The notes: generated by a model from the sequence alone, not told the origin. Shown: positions 1 to 10,593, counted from the first letter of the stretch. The stretch is 64,000 nucleotides of DNA from Congeria kusceri (GCA_027627225.1 CM051030.1:20293105-20357104), one strand, 5' to 3'. Numbers and translations: made by a program.

Positions 1-2211
1 AATTAATTCAACTATATGTCTGTATGTAAAACACGTTTTCAAATCACTATCTACATGTATGTTTCATTTAACATCGATATAATCACATTTTAAAAAACAA
101 AACTGAACAAAACATAATTTTATTACCCCTAGGATTACAACGATACAACATTCGAAATACTAATGAACGGTTAATAGATCTGAAAAGGAACAATTGCATA
201 CATGTATATGGAACGACTATTTTAGTATTATATTATAGTACAATTTCCATTTTCACAATCAAAAAGCTACACAAAATAAATATGCAATATGTTAATCAAA
301 TGATAAAAAATAATAGTATGAATGCCATTCAATCAGTGTATGTATATTTACTTTTGACATTAAATATGAATAACATATACTCATCAATGATTCTGTTGAT
401 AACAAGACGGTGTAAAAACATACTTCTAAATATGTTTATCACACCGAATCACGTGTCTAATACGATGGTTTATGTGTCACATTCTTAATACACTATGTAT
501 ACACCGAACATGTTTCTAGTCCTCATTATGTCCCCCATTCAGTTGGGTTCTGACCTCTGTGAAATGTCCGTGCATGTAGACTCGAATGAGCAAATTTTTC
601 CCGACGCATAACCGACTTTCTTTATGTTGTCTGTGCATAACTGTAAACATAAGTAATTAAATTAGCAGAAATCGATAGAACATAAATGCACCTATATACG
701 TTTAATTAAAAGTCAATCAAAATCATTGTGTTCCAGCGTTAAACAATCCAAATAAGTACCATCGGCACTGCCAGTGGTGTATAAATTTGCAACGAATAGA
801 GTAACATTTAAATAGATTCTGGTTTCAAGCAAAATAGCCATGTATACTTTTTTAAATATAAATGCCAACTACCCACGTATTGGGCTGGATGCAGGCATAT
901 GTAGATAAAACAACAACCACAAAGGAATCGTGCATTCTCCCACTTCAGTGACAGACATTTCATTGTGTACATTCATAAATAATTATTATGTGAATATATG
1001 TAAACTATCAATATTGCAAACTTGATAAATCTTTGCTATGTGCGACATATTTTAGATTTAACGATAATAAACAATTTAAATTGTCCATTTATTAAAATAC
1101 TTAGTCTGAAAAGAAGACCACTGACCATAGTAGTCAAAAACAACCGTGCTGATATCCATAATATTTTAACCCTGTTGTTAAGACAATATGTGCATCGAGG
1201 TGTCCAAAGAACTATGGAGCGTATTTTGCGCTATATAAGAAATTTCAAAGAAACACGAAATCAACGAAATATGCAAAAATCTACCTTTTTCACCCAAGAT
1301 GGCGTTTTTTGTTCTGGTAATGTGAGTGAAATATTTTTTGAATCGTGGCATATCTCACTGAAAACAAATAATTAATAATTAACTTAATCAAAAATATAAA
1401 TTTATCCTTGAAAAAAATATTTCATTGCAAATTTATACAAACAAGAAAACAAACTTAAAGGGCATTATAGTTTGTGCTTTTTTACGGAACAAATTATTTA
1501 AAACTGTATTTTTAACACTGTAATTCATATACAAATTAAAACAGAACAATATCATTTTGCCAAACAATCAAACTACGAGACTATCTTTACGTTTATTCCT
1601 TTTACTCTGTGCACAAACGGACATAAACGTATTACTAGGTGGCAAACTGTGCATAAACCAGTTTGTTTTCGGCCGTATAAGCCTCAGATGTAGTGCAAAC
1701 GCAAAACCAAGTCTAAAAATGGTTATTTTCCATATGAACACATCGAAACTGTATACAACAACCTCCAATAGCGTCTATAAAACAACTCAGAAACAAAAAA
1801 TAAACCGTTTCAGAAATGTATACAGACATCTTGGTCAGATCGTGGTTCATAATGACTTCAATACTTTTTTTATGCTAGCAGCTACGAAGCTGAAATAAAA
1901 AAAAACGAGTGTAGTTTAATCACAGGACCCTCGATAAGCCCGTTTACATTTTCGAAAATAATATTAAAACCCACTTACCAGCTGGACGAATCTTCGAATG
2001 CCCGTTAAAATGTGCATTTAGATGGCCATATTGATTAGTCGATGCAAATGTATCACTTAAAAATTACGCGATGCCAAATACGTTCACCCCCATTACTAAG
2101 GCTCAAATATTATGTTTTTAAACTGCTGATCATCTTAATTAATTAAACGTGTGTGGTTTATGTTTACAGTGACATTGATAGGCTCATACAAATACATTTA
2201 AGACCATATAC
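1..2211. other. AT-rich stretch without a supported gene
   Basis: Two open frames of about 115 codons lie here (1022-1375 and 1557-1898, plus strand). Their residues show no domain, and their boundaries lack good splice or start context. A TATATAAG at about 1231 stands some 70 bases before an ATG at 1303, whose short hydrophobic frame meets a GTGAGT donor. That donor is in the wrong phase for the leader exons seen elsewhere in the window. I see nothing else I can support. Confidence 0.5.
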
Positions 2212-2504
2212 CTCGAACAGCAAGGTCACGTGTGTCAAAGCTTAGATGGTCCCTGGAATCCGTGCAAGAAAATGCCGCCCACATTAAATCGTTAACAACT
2301 TTGATAGTTAAATATAATTCATGAATGCTTGCATTTGAAGTCACAATATAGGCAGAAGTAACCGGTGCGCACACATCAGCCGACCAACAGCATTTGGTCA
2401 TTAATTCGTCATGTTTAGCCCATATAACACCGAACCCCGCATCATTACGACATGTCATCGTGAAAGGCGATCCAATTTCGGGTATTACATCTCAAACGCT
2501 TTCC
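2212..2504 (-). pseudogene. V-type immunoglobulin domain exon, minus strand, one frame lesion
   Basis: Read on the minus strand this is an exon-sized Ig domain. It is preceded by a polypyrimidine acceptor (T-run then ACAG) and followed by the donor GAG|GTATAT in phase 1. The frame reads IPEIGSPFTMTC, then GVIWAK, ELYLTIKV and AAFSCTD. These are the B-strand Cys, C-strand Trp, E strand and F-strand Cys of a V/I-set fold. A TGA lies about four codons into the exon. The exon length of 293 is one base off a phase-1/phase-1 exon, so a single frameshift near the 5' end is likely. No partner exons were found on this strand. It is either a solitary relic or part of a gene extending left of the window. 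Confidence 0.6.
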
Positions 2505-2804
2505 CTGTAAAAAAAACTGCAGCAGTTGATTGCATATAAGTGTACATCAGTGGTAGTGTCCACGTTCACTTAATACGTATAAGCGTTTATCACTGAGTTA
2601 CTTGAACGCATACGTAGTGTAATGTAACAATAAAATGGAATGTAATAAGCCATACATTCAATAAACACATGGGACCGCACAACAAAACTAACAATCCATT
2701 TGTACACACCACTGCACCGTTAAAATCAATACGACCTATTCTGTAAACGGAAATAAACATTTCTTAATAACTCATTGTTTACCCATGACTATAACTGGGA
2801 AAAC
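2505..2804. other. spacer with nothing recognised
   Basis: AT-rich sequence between the minus-strand Ig exon and the candidate leader exon. I see no ORF, repeat or motif worth calling. Confidence 0.5.
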
Positions 2805-2862
2805 ATGGCTGTACAAGCTTTTATCTTTATTTTGGATTTATGTCATTTAAATGCTTTACAAT
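2805..2862 (+). CDS. Candidate leader (signal peptide) exon of the first Ig receptor gene
   Basis: An ATG in good context (aaaacATGG) opens a hydrophobic 19-codon frame, MAVQAFIFILDL then CHLNALQ, plus one base. It would end at a GTGTTA donor in phase 1. Length (58 nt) and phase match the leader exons at 14642 and 24381, and phase 1 fits the acceptor of the V exon at 4310. The donor is weak, and no promoter element is obvious upstream. It may be a chance ORF or a decayed leader. Confidence 0.3.
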
Positions 2863-4309
2863 GTGTTACAGTATCGAACAATTTGGTGCACTTATAGCCA
2901 ATGCATTAAATAAATGATATATACTGACCTTTGCATTGTTTATCACATTTCAACATACAAAATTAACCTGAGTTCCTCATTGATTTGGTTTATTGTTCAG
3001 TTGTGATTCCCTTCGAATGTTTGGCACGTATACTCGCATGTGTTCGTATTCAATAGAAGGTAACAACTAAATGTTTAGAATAGCAGTTATGCTAACGTAT
3101 AGTTGATTTCAGAGTTATTCTGGAATTTGATCCGTTAAAGTACAATAAGATACCAGATCATATTAGTTTTATTTTTACTTAATAATTCAAATTTTAAATC
3201 GTTTCAAAATGCAATATAATGAATTTCGAAAAAGAAGAAAAACACAGTAAGAACAATTGTACTTGTTACATGCTGCGACGTTATGTGCATTGTTCACATA
3301 ACCATCAGTCTTGATCACTTTTGTTGCCAACTAAACAAACACTCATATGTGCATGTTATTACATGAGCTAATTAATAATAATTTAGACAATCACACATAA
3401 TATAAGAACCCAAGTCAAACAAAATAATTGACGTTTAAGTAACTGTTAAAATGTAACAGCATACCATATAATCTGAAAAAAGACATAACCGCAAAGAGTT
3501 TTCAACAGCGTAAAGCGGTTGTAAAATAAATAGTTCGGGAATTTATCTTTGTATCCATTGTACGCTTATCTATGCACACTCAAAAAACTAAGCAAACAAC
3601 ACAAGGTTTTGTTAAAAGGCCTAGTTAAAGGAATGTCTGGCCACTCCATGGGGCATTCCACTATGTGTATTGGTTCACCATAAAATATCTTATCTGTAAT
3701 CATTTCTCTCAACTGGCTTTGCCCACTGTTTCCCCTGCATCAGTATTGATCTCAGCTGATAAGGGCACCACACTGTAACCACAGCAGGATGCCAATTCGC
3801 AGGGGTATAATACCACTTTTTTTTTTTGGGGGGGGAGAGGTTAGTCAAATTAAGAAGGATTAAGCTAGGCCTTTAATAAACTATTCTGCAGAGAAGTGTA
3901 GTATATTAGGGGCTATAGGGGCTAATGTGCATTTTATATTGGATTTTTAACTTGTTCTTATTTACGTACACATCGGGTAAGGAATTAATAAACATCTGTA
4001 TTGATTACTGAAACAGAACAAAACGTCTATTTAATCCTTTTATTAAGCACTTGTTTATTAAAAACTACCAATTAAACGGAACTTTTGTTGGATTAATTTA
4101 AAGATCGGTTTATATTATGTTTTGTTTAAATCTTAATAATTATTTGTGCACAATAACATCAACAAACGTCATCCATACCATTACATTTTGTGTAAACTGT
4201 TTTCAATTTAAAAGTTAAACGTCATTTTAAGAGAATGTATTCAAATAATGCAAACACGTATACCGAGAACATACGCGTATATATGCTCATATGCTTCGTG
4301 GATTTTTAG
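2863..4309. other. Putative first intron; no exon seen
   Basis: AT-rich sequence with a short poly-T/poly-G run at about 3819-3836 and no recognisable exon. It would be the first intron if the leader at 2805 is real. Confidence 0.4.
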
Positions 4310-4655
4310 AAGTACTGTCTCTGGTCCTGTGGGTTTCAAAACCAATATTGCAAGGATCTACGGCATTTTTCAAATGCGAATGCGATGAAGATGTGCTTGG
4401 TATACGATGGGGAAAAGGTAGTTCTCTGCCATTGTTTTTCGTTGGTACAATATACAACATGGGTTACAATGGGGTCTGTACTGCAATCGTTTCGAAGCTG
4501 AACCAAATAACACGTAATACAGTTACAACTGCATTTCGATTTCAAGTCAAACACTTACTATGAAGAATCTGACTACAAATAATGACGGAGAGAATGGCAG
4601 TGTTTGGCATTTCCCAGAGTGGCGGAAACCTACTTAGCAATGTTAAACATCGTCG
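4310..4655 (+). pseudogene. V-type Ig domain exon 1 of the receptor gene, frameshifted
   Basis: The acceptor TTTTTAG at 4309 and donor GTCG|GTAAG after 4655 delimit a phase-1/phase-1 exon. The first frame reads LQGSTAFFKCEC and GIRWGKGSS, giving the B-strand Cys and C-strand Trp. After about 4540 the frame must shift to read TLTMKNLTTNNDGE. It must shift again at about 4594 to read WQCLAFPRVAETYLAM, the F and G strands with the second Cys. The exon is 346 nt, one base over a phase-preserving length. Both halves of a V/I-set Ig domain are present but cannot be translated continuously, so this exon is a pseudo-exon. Sequencing error in two places would be the alternative. Confidence 0.7.
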
Positions 4656-4927
4656 GTAAGTCATTAGTTGTTCGATTACAGTAATAAATTATACAAAAGC
4701 TGGAAGTGATTTTGGTGTACATGTCATGTTTTATAACGGCGAACAATCATCAAAGTCATGTTTAGCTTTGCACTGAATTTATCAAAATCGTTCATTCCGA
4801 CACTGAAGTCTACCACAGTGTCGCATTTAACAATATATTGATGCAGGACACTTAAATAAGCACTTACACCAATACGACTGGCTTTAATATGACATTTGTG
4901 TTCCATTGTGTTCCATTCCAACTCCAG

Positions 4928-5202
4928 TCAGTTATGTTACACTGACCCTAGATATTTACATTATTTCTGCTATTGAGATGCAAACCATCCCCAACTATCA
5001 GTTGGTTCAAGAGCAGCAACATACAAACCACCGCGACAATAAATATAACACACCAATCGTCTTCGTTTGCAAGCGAAAATGGAAAAAAAACACTCTATTA
5101 TGCTGTTGTCGTCCAGAGTAGATAATGGAGTCAACATCTACTATACTGCGGAAAATGTTGCAGCCCCAACAGAATAGAGGAAACTGTCCTTAAACATTAT
5201 GC
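4928..5202 (+). pseudogene. Ig domain exon 2, frameshifts, stops and lost cysteines
   Basis: Bounded by acceptor AACTCCAG and donor C|GTATGT, both phase 1. The piecewise translation gives SYVTLTLDIY, then PSPTISWFKSS, INITHQSSS and TLYYAVVVQSR. After a frame slip at a TAA it gives DNGVNIYYTAENVAAPTE, a TAG, and KLSLNIM. The C-strand Trp (ISWF) is kept. The B-strand position usually held by Cys is Leu, and the F-strand Cys is Tyr (IYYTAEN). Loss of both disulfide cysteines together with frame breaks indicates long-standing decay. Confidence 0.7.
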
Positions 5203-5347
5203 GTATGTCTTGCTATTATTAATGCCTCTTATATTCGTTGCATTGTTTTCTACTGCACAATTTCATTATTACATACAACTACTATTTCTCGCTATGATCA
5301 TTTCCATTATTGATTATGTACTCGTAACATACTATTATGTTACAAAG

Positions 5348-5641
5348 ATGGACCTAGCACGCCAGTTTGTAAATATCAAGGGCGGACTGAGAGTGGCCCA
5401 ATCTGGATAATTTAACACAGTACATTTACAATATCCGGTGCTTATGATAGAAATCCGGCCTCGACGTGCACGTGAACATATCCGACAGGTCTCTACTACG
5501 GACAGAATATGACACTTCGTAGTGTACAGGCATTGCATGATGGCAATTTTACGGTCCAAGCAAGAAACACATTTCATGCAACTGGCAGTACAGTAGGTGT
5601 TAATAAAACGAATCAACACAATATCCGGCTGATAGTTTTGT
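5348..5641 (+). pseudogene. Ig domain exon 3 with two in-frame stops
   Basis: Starts after ACAAAG with DGPSTPVCKY, a typical inter-domain start for these receptors. It ends at TTTTGT|GTAAGT in phase 1. The length of 294 nt preserves the frame exactly, but it has a TAA and a TGA inside. The TGA falls at NPASTCT-stop-TYPTG, where a Trp is expected on the C strand, so a TGG to TGA change is the simplest reading. The rest reads on cleanly: GLYYGQNMTLRSVQ, HDGNFTVQARN, VNKTNQHNIRL. In GNFTVQARN the F-strand Cys is replaced by Val. Confidence 0.75.
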
Positions 5642-5881
5642 GTAAGTAGTTTGGTGTAGCATAAAGACATAATATCACACACTTGTACGCATTTCGATAT
5701 GTTAACGTGTAAGGAGATAATTTAAAATACAAACAGCTTAAATGTTATTTAAACCTGCGTTAGTGTACAATACCTCACTACTATGCATTGATAAATAAAT
5801 ACGTACTGATAAAACCAAATGATACCAATGAATTATGTTATGCAAAATACATAATCGGTGTGCTTTAATTTTTTAATTCAG

Positions 5882-6307
5882 ATCCCCCAACACCGCCAAC
5901 GCTAATGATTGGCAATGTCACAGTGTCTGGCGTTTTAAATGTCATCATTGGTAACAATCTTAACATTAGCTGCTCAAGTCAGAGTAATACGCCGCCTACA
6001 TCGTACACTTGGTCACCTGGTGGTACTGGAAATAGCACTGATCTCGTACTCAGCATTGTACAAGATCCGGGAACAAACATCGGTAACAATCTTAACATTA
6101 GCTGCTCAAGTCAGAGTAATACCCCGCCTACATCGTACACTTGGTCACCTGGTGGTAGTGGAAAGAGCACTGATCTTGTACTCAGCAGTGTACAAGATCC
6201 GGGAGCTACCGGTCAGTACACGTGTTCAGCGGAAAACGTCAGGCAACCAACTATAGCTGGAGCGGTAACAGGACATTCGAGCTCGATTGTGACAGTAGAT
6301 GTACAGT
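5882..6307 (+). CDS. Ig domain exon 4, intact, with a partial internal duplication
   Basis: The acceptor TTTAATTCAG and donor CAGT|GTAAGG give a 426-nt phase-1/phase-1 exon that is open throughout. The protein starts DPPTPPTLMIG and has a B-strand motif NLNISCSSQS and C strand SYTWSPGG. These are repeated 44 residues later after a truncated first half. A normal end follows: DPGATGQYTCSAENVRQP and a hydrophobic G strand (SSIVTVDVQ). The first copy lacks its own F-strand Cys, so the exon encodes one and a half Ig domains. Four N-glycosylation sequons are visible. It would be extracellular in an Ig-superfamily adhesion or immune receptor. It is the only undamaged Ig exon of this gene. Confidence 0.85.
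5950..6203 (+). repeat. 132-bp in-frame tandem duplication inside an Ig exon
   Basis: The unit at 5950-6081 is repeated from 6082. Only about five base differences occur over the roughly 120 shared bases. The unit is 44 codons and keeps the frame. It covers the B to E strands of the Ig domain but not the F strand. Confidence 0.9.
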
Positions 6308-6881
6308 GTAAGGAAGTTCATAACGTGAATAGGAATATAATCTACATGTTGAGCCAATGGAATAACTGAACTGAACCCAGTATGTGCAACGCTTAATCAT
6401 TAAATACATGTTCTTAACAACGCTTTATCATTTAGAACATGTTCTTAACAAATGCTCTATCTTGCTTTCGTTTGGTTATTTGTAACCTCGCCTTCTTAAC
6501 AAAATGGAGTAAGCATTACCTTACATGGGTATCTACTATTTACATTTACGTTTTACTGCGCTCGCTTCGCCTTCTAAATCTATAATATTTTGCTTAATAT
6601 GTTCTAACTATTACTTAGTGTACCGCATGTGCAAGTAACAATCTCCATAAGTATATGCGAGTATATGCGAGCTGGTTGTAGGCTATTTAAATATGTTTTT
6701 ATCCGTCCATGACCTTAACTTAAATATTCCTTGCAGCCATATAAATATATGTCCGAAATTTAACACAGAAAAAATCTTAAATAGAGCAGTTATGTCAGTA
6801 ATGTAATATATCAGTGACAGTATACATATTTGTGTATGTAATATATTATTTCTTATGGTATATGTCCTAATAGTAATGCAG

Positions 6882-7127
6882 ATCCACCATATATTCAAAC
6901 AATACACATTGGAAATATTACCGGCCATGAAGTGTCCGGAAAGAAATTAGGAGTGGTGTATGGAGCAACTATAGCTCTCGCCTGTTATTCTAACTCAAAC
7001 CCGCCTCCATCCTATTCCTGGCCAAATCAGCCTCTTGACAGGAACAGTTCAACAAAATACCACAATTACGTGCAACGTATCCAACACCATGTACCCCATA
7101 CTACACGCACCGGTGTCTTGAAATAAT
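6882..7127 (+). pseudogene. Ig domain exon 5, truncated and frameshifted
   Basis: After acceptor AATGCAG the frame reads DPPYIQTIHIGN, GATIALACYSNSNPPPSY, then SWPNQPLDRNSS: B-strand Cys and C-strand Trp as in exon 4. A frame change and apparent loss of the D/E strands follow. The other frame supplies TITCNVSNTMYP (the F strand with Cys) and APVS, then TGA. No convincing donor follows. It is homologous to exon 4 but broken. Confidence 0.65.
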
Positions 7128-7399
7128 ATTGCAACTATAAAAATATATGTGTTATGTTAGTAGACGTAAATGCTAATCAAATATTTTCGATCATTTGTTG
7201 AAAAGTACCAATAGTTTACCGCAACGAAATGTGTCAATACAATTCAGTTGTTCATATACATTCTTAAAAAATGGAATCATCGTTTTAAAATTAATTAATA
7301 TTAAATGTATAAAATATAGGCTTATATGTGCATTCCATGGTTTACGTTGTTGTATTGCATATAAAAATTCTAAATTCATATACGAACATAAACAACTAA

Positions 7400-7655
7400 C
7401 ATACTTCTATGTCATTAACAAAACGATAACAGAAACAACCGTGGTTGTGACTTGGCTTCCGAAATTTAACGGCGGTATGTCCCAAATATTTCAACTGCAA
7501 TACCATGCATCCTCACAAAATTCATGGACGATTCGTACGATTTACGAGTCGTTAGATGGTCTTAAGCCGATGCATGCGATGATAACCGGACTTCAAAGTT
7601 AAGCAGAATACATGTTCGAGTTGATTGGTTGAATCCAAATAGTAAATAAAATCCA
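7400..7655 (+). pseudogene. Fibronectin type III domain exon, with stop and frameshift
   Basis: The frame reads VINKTITETTVVVTWLPKF, NGGMSQIFQLQYHAS, then MHAMITGLQS. This has the Trp of strand B (VTW), the GG turn, the strand C tyrosine and the GL turn of an FN3 fold. A TAA follows GLQS, where the family has a threonine-tyrosine strand. AEYMF continues in frame, then RVDWLNPNSK in the next frame. This is the membrane-proximal FN3 domain expected in nephrin- or hemicentin-like receptors after the Ig domains. The acceptor is not clear. Confidence 0.7.
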
Positions 7656-8026
7656 TTCAAAGACAGATTCAGAAGGTTGGTGTCCAATGAAAACGGTATG
7701 CAGTTTACATGTATAAATATGCATAAGCACAATTGGATGATTGTTATTGAACTTAACCGTATTCCAAACATTGACATGCTGTACTAAAGAAGATGAGTGT
7801 ACGGAAGTGACATTATATATGGTCCTCTCAGGTTTTAATGGCTATATAGAAAAACATGCAAGCATTGTGACTGATACAGTCATGTCAATACAGTATTTGT
7901 TTCTATCAAATATCATTAAGCGCGTGTGTCGCATGTTACCATGTATGAACTAGAATCTGTATCGAAATATAGAAATATATTATGTACAACCCGTACCAAT
8001 TAAAAGGTGGATGTCTTGTATTGCAG

Positions 8027-8160
8027 ATAATACAACAACCAAATTAAAGAGAGGTACACCTGTAGGAGGAATTGTTGGAGGAATACTGCCAGGATTTATA
8101 CTCTTAGTAATTTCAGTCACTGTGATTTGCCTGAGGAGAAAGTTGGACTTTCATTTACAC
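8027..8160 (+). CDS. Transmembrane exon of the Ig/FN3 receptor
   Basis: The acceptor GTATTGCAG opens a phase-1 exon reading DNTTTKLKRG, then a glycine-rich hydrophobic helix from TPVGGIVGGILPGFILL through VISVTVICL and the stop-transfer residues RRK. This is a single-pass type I membrane segment directly after the FN3 exon. The donor could be TTACAC|GTAAAC (phase 0), which does not match the phase of the tail exons. The true donor nearer to RRK may have decayed. No stop interrupts the segment. Confidence 0.75.
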
Positions 8161-8254
8161 GTAAACGTAACACAGCATCACTGTTCGTGGTATAATGAAA
8201 CCAAAAGCAAATGTACGCATTGTATTTGATGTATACATCTTATCTGTTTGAACA

Positions 8255-8334
8255 TGTTTCACTTTAATGGCGGGAATGTAAACATTATATAAATTGTTTC
8301 ACTTTAATGGCGGGAATGTAAACATAATATAAAT
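8255..8334 (+). repeat. 40-bp tandem duplication in an intron
   Basis: Two adjacent 40-bp copies starting TGTTTCACTTTAATGGCGGG differ by one or two bases. They lie in the intron just after the TM exon. Confidence 0.9.
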
Positions 8335-8513
8335 TATTTTTAATAAATAATATACGATAATGCAACTCAAATTAAAACACAGTTTTATACATGATAAATT
8401 GTATTTTAAATCTAAATATTACAAACAATATATTTCTGATTTATATTTTATACATTACCATTTAGGCAATCTCATATTACTTTGTAATATGAATTGTTTT
8501 CATGATCTATTTC

Positions 8514-8560
8514 AGAAAACAGGGACGAGCATAATACTAAATCAATGTTATGTGTAAAAA
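8514..8560 (+). other. Possible juxtamembrane cytoplasmic exon
   Basis: After ATCTATTTCAG a short frame reads NRDEHNTKSMLC in phase 1, charged like the start of a cytoplasmic tail. The acceptor is good, the donor unclear (GTGTAA). It is called only because of its place between the TM exon and the tyrosine exons. Confidence 0.3.
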
Positions 8561-8906
8561 CTTTACTGGTGTCTCTAAATATTTTATCCTATTACTACAG
8601 CCAACTCAATTGGAAAACAACCCATCGTATAAAATTTAGTTTTATTCGGTAGTTATTTTTAGCACACGTTTTTTTGATCGTTATTGTTAGAAAACTATGT
8701 ATTTCAATGTGACGTGATACCAAATAATGACGTTTTTAGTAAACGAAACAAAAGTGTTGAAAATGGGAAACCAAAGCTATTTTTTATTTCTGTCAAACTT
8801 TCACGCCGCTTACATGATTGCTGAGCACAGCATAATTTGATAAATACAATATTAATATAAACTATATAGATAAATATGATATAAAACGTTTTGGATAAAT
8901 ATCAAG

Positions 8907-8963
8907 TTTATCATGCTCGGCAGGAAACAGTGTACGTAGCGCTCGATATGTCTCGCTCTAATG
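8907..8963 (+). CDS. Cytoplasmic tail exon with an ITIM-like tyrosine
   Basis: The phase-1 frame reads YHARQETVYVALDMSRSN and ends at AATG|GTTTTA. TVYVAL fits the Y-x-x-L core of an ITIM, with Thr rather than Ile/Val/Leu/Ser at -2. Both splice sites are weak (AATATCAAG acceptor, GTTTTA donor). The phase matches the next tail exon. The role, if expressed, would be phosphotyrosine signalling. The family is inferred from the upstream Ig/FN3/TM exons. Confidence 0.45.
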
Positions 8964-9170
8964 GTTTTAGGCCTAGCATAATAAACTTGATATTTTTCCA
9001 ACACTCGCATAATATTCTCTTTATTATTTGTTCACACCTAAGCAATATAAACATGCATACCATATGTATACACTATTATCTGTTTTACTACGCGTATTCC
9101 ATTATCCGGATCTTTTGTATATATGATAAAATGTTACCCGTTTAAAGTTTGACAACTTCTGGCGATACAG

Positions 9171-9344
9171 GAGCGTACACATCAATTCAGCATGAATTAG
9201 AAACCAACAGTCACTGTTATAGCACGCCTACAGCAGCAACAGAGCAACACATTGTGCAGAAGACGCAGCATGTCGAACGTTTACAAGCAGAGCATATTCA
9301 ATTATATGAAACTATGATTGCAGATAAGGAGTACGGACATGTAG
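9171..9344 (+). CDS. Main cytoplasmic tail exon, multiple tyrosine motifs
   Basis: The acceptor GCGATACAG and the strong donor GTAG|GTATGT give a 174-nt phase-1/phase-1 exon without stops. The protein is polar, Gln/Glu/His-rich and carries tyrosines in GAYTSI, HCYSTP, IQLYETM and KEYGHV. YTSI and YGHV fit Y-x-x-(I/V) SH2-binding cores. With the exon before it and the one after it, this forms the intracellular region of the receptor. Confidence 0.65.
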
Positions 9345-9620
9345 GTATGTATTCGTTTTAATTATTCATTATCGAATGGTCTGATAAACATAAGTATCAG
9401 ATTCAGATGTCGTTTGTGTTGACGATAATAATGACGCATAACACAATTCACACGTATGGCTTTGGAAACCAAATAGCTGCGTGTACATCTTGAAAATGGA
9501 ATACGACTAATAACGTAGTTTTCAACTGGGAGTAATATTTGTATCGATATGGTATTACTAAACTATCCATACACTGTACTGTAAACGTCTGCTTCATGAG
9601 TACTTGACACTTTTTTTCAG

Positions 9621-9708
9621 TTGGCCGGGCAATATCACTTACGAATCTCTTACCAGAAGTGCACATCCTGTAGAAGTGTATGAAATTGTTCAAACAACTA
9701 GACGTTGA
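9621..9708 (+). CDS. Terminal exon with canonical ITIM (ITYESL)
   Basis: A polypyrimidine acceptor (CACTTTTTTTCAG) opens the exon. One frame reads WPGNITYESLTRSAHPVE and VYEIVQTTRR before TGA at 9706. ITYESL is a textbook ITIM and VYEIV a second Y-x-x-V site, so this is the C-terminal signalling end of the receptor. This frame needs a phase-2 junction, whereas the consensus donor of the previous exon is phase 1. Either a base has been lost or the phase-2 donor GTATTC at 9349 is used. AATAAA lies 165 bases downstream. Confidence 0.6.
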
Positions 9709-9872
9709 GTGTGATATACGTGCATTTGTTTTGTTGGTATTACCAATGTTATCACCATAGTACGTTGAATTGACATAATCTGATGCCAACTTGTAGACCT
9801 ACACGTCGTTTCTTTATAGTTACTGTATTATAAAATTCAATTATGGTGATTATGGAAGGAACTGTTTATCAA

Positions 9873-9878
9873 AATAAA
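9873..9878 (+). promoter_or_regulatory. Poly(A) signal of the Ig/FN3/ITIM gene
   Basis: AATAAA lies 165 bases after the TGA of the ITIM exon. It is suitably placed, though AT-rich DNA produces this hexamer often. Confidence 0.4.
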
Positions 9879-10589
9879 TTCTAAATTATAACTTTATCAG
9901 CGTCGATCAGGTGTATATACTTATACATTCGGATATATATTTACATATTATACTATATATTAATTAAAGCATATGTCCCTTGTGCGATAAACTAGTATAC
10001 GCATATGCCATTTATTGTAAAATCGTTTGATTGTAATATATCCTCATATTATTAGTTAATGTGTACTTTTTAGCTCAGATCGTACTTTCGTCTGCAATGT
10101 TACATATTAGTCTGTAGCTCCATAAATCACATAACTGAACAAGGGGTGAACTAAGTATTAAACTCTATAATTTGAATAAACACAATCTAAAATTACCACA
10201 CGCTTCGATATTGATACTCTATTAACCGTAAAACAATGAAATGTATTATAAGGCTTCTTTAAAACATTAAGCATGGATAATTACAAGACGTACTCAATTT
10301 GGAGATTGTTCGGTACAAATTGCTGCTTAAACAAATCGTTTACAATATGTTGCATTGAAAGGTATTCTCTGTTTATTTCAGTTTAACTGTGAAATATCAG
10401 CTGCCATTCAGTCAACCGTATTTAATGACATTATAAATCAATATTTTCCTTTCAAGATTTCTGATAGATAATAACGATGAGTGTTCAACTAACTATTTAT
10501 CGTAAACTTGAAATTTCCCTTGTTTAATACGATTTAAATATGGTTTCGCCTATTGATTTAACTGAATCGAGGTGAATTCTTAACTCATC
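9879..10589. other. Intergenic, nothing recognised
   Basis: AT-rich DNA with no long ORF or repeat that I can recognise. Confidence 0.5.
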
Positions 10590-10593
10590 TTAA

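Noticed and set aside
1303..1326. ATGGCG start with TATA box and GTGAGT donor as leader exon of the first Ig gene
   Set aside because: Only seven to eight codons, and a phase-2 (or 0) junction that does not fit the phase-1 Ig exons.
1022..1375. 117-codon ORF
   Set aside because: Lysine/asparagine-rich translation of AT-rich DNA without a domain, splice signals or a start context that stands out.
9448..9789. 113-codon minus-strand ORF
   Set aside because: It overlaps the plus-strand terminal exon with the ITIM frame, acceptor and stop. The minus frame shows no feature.
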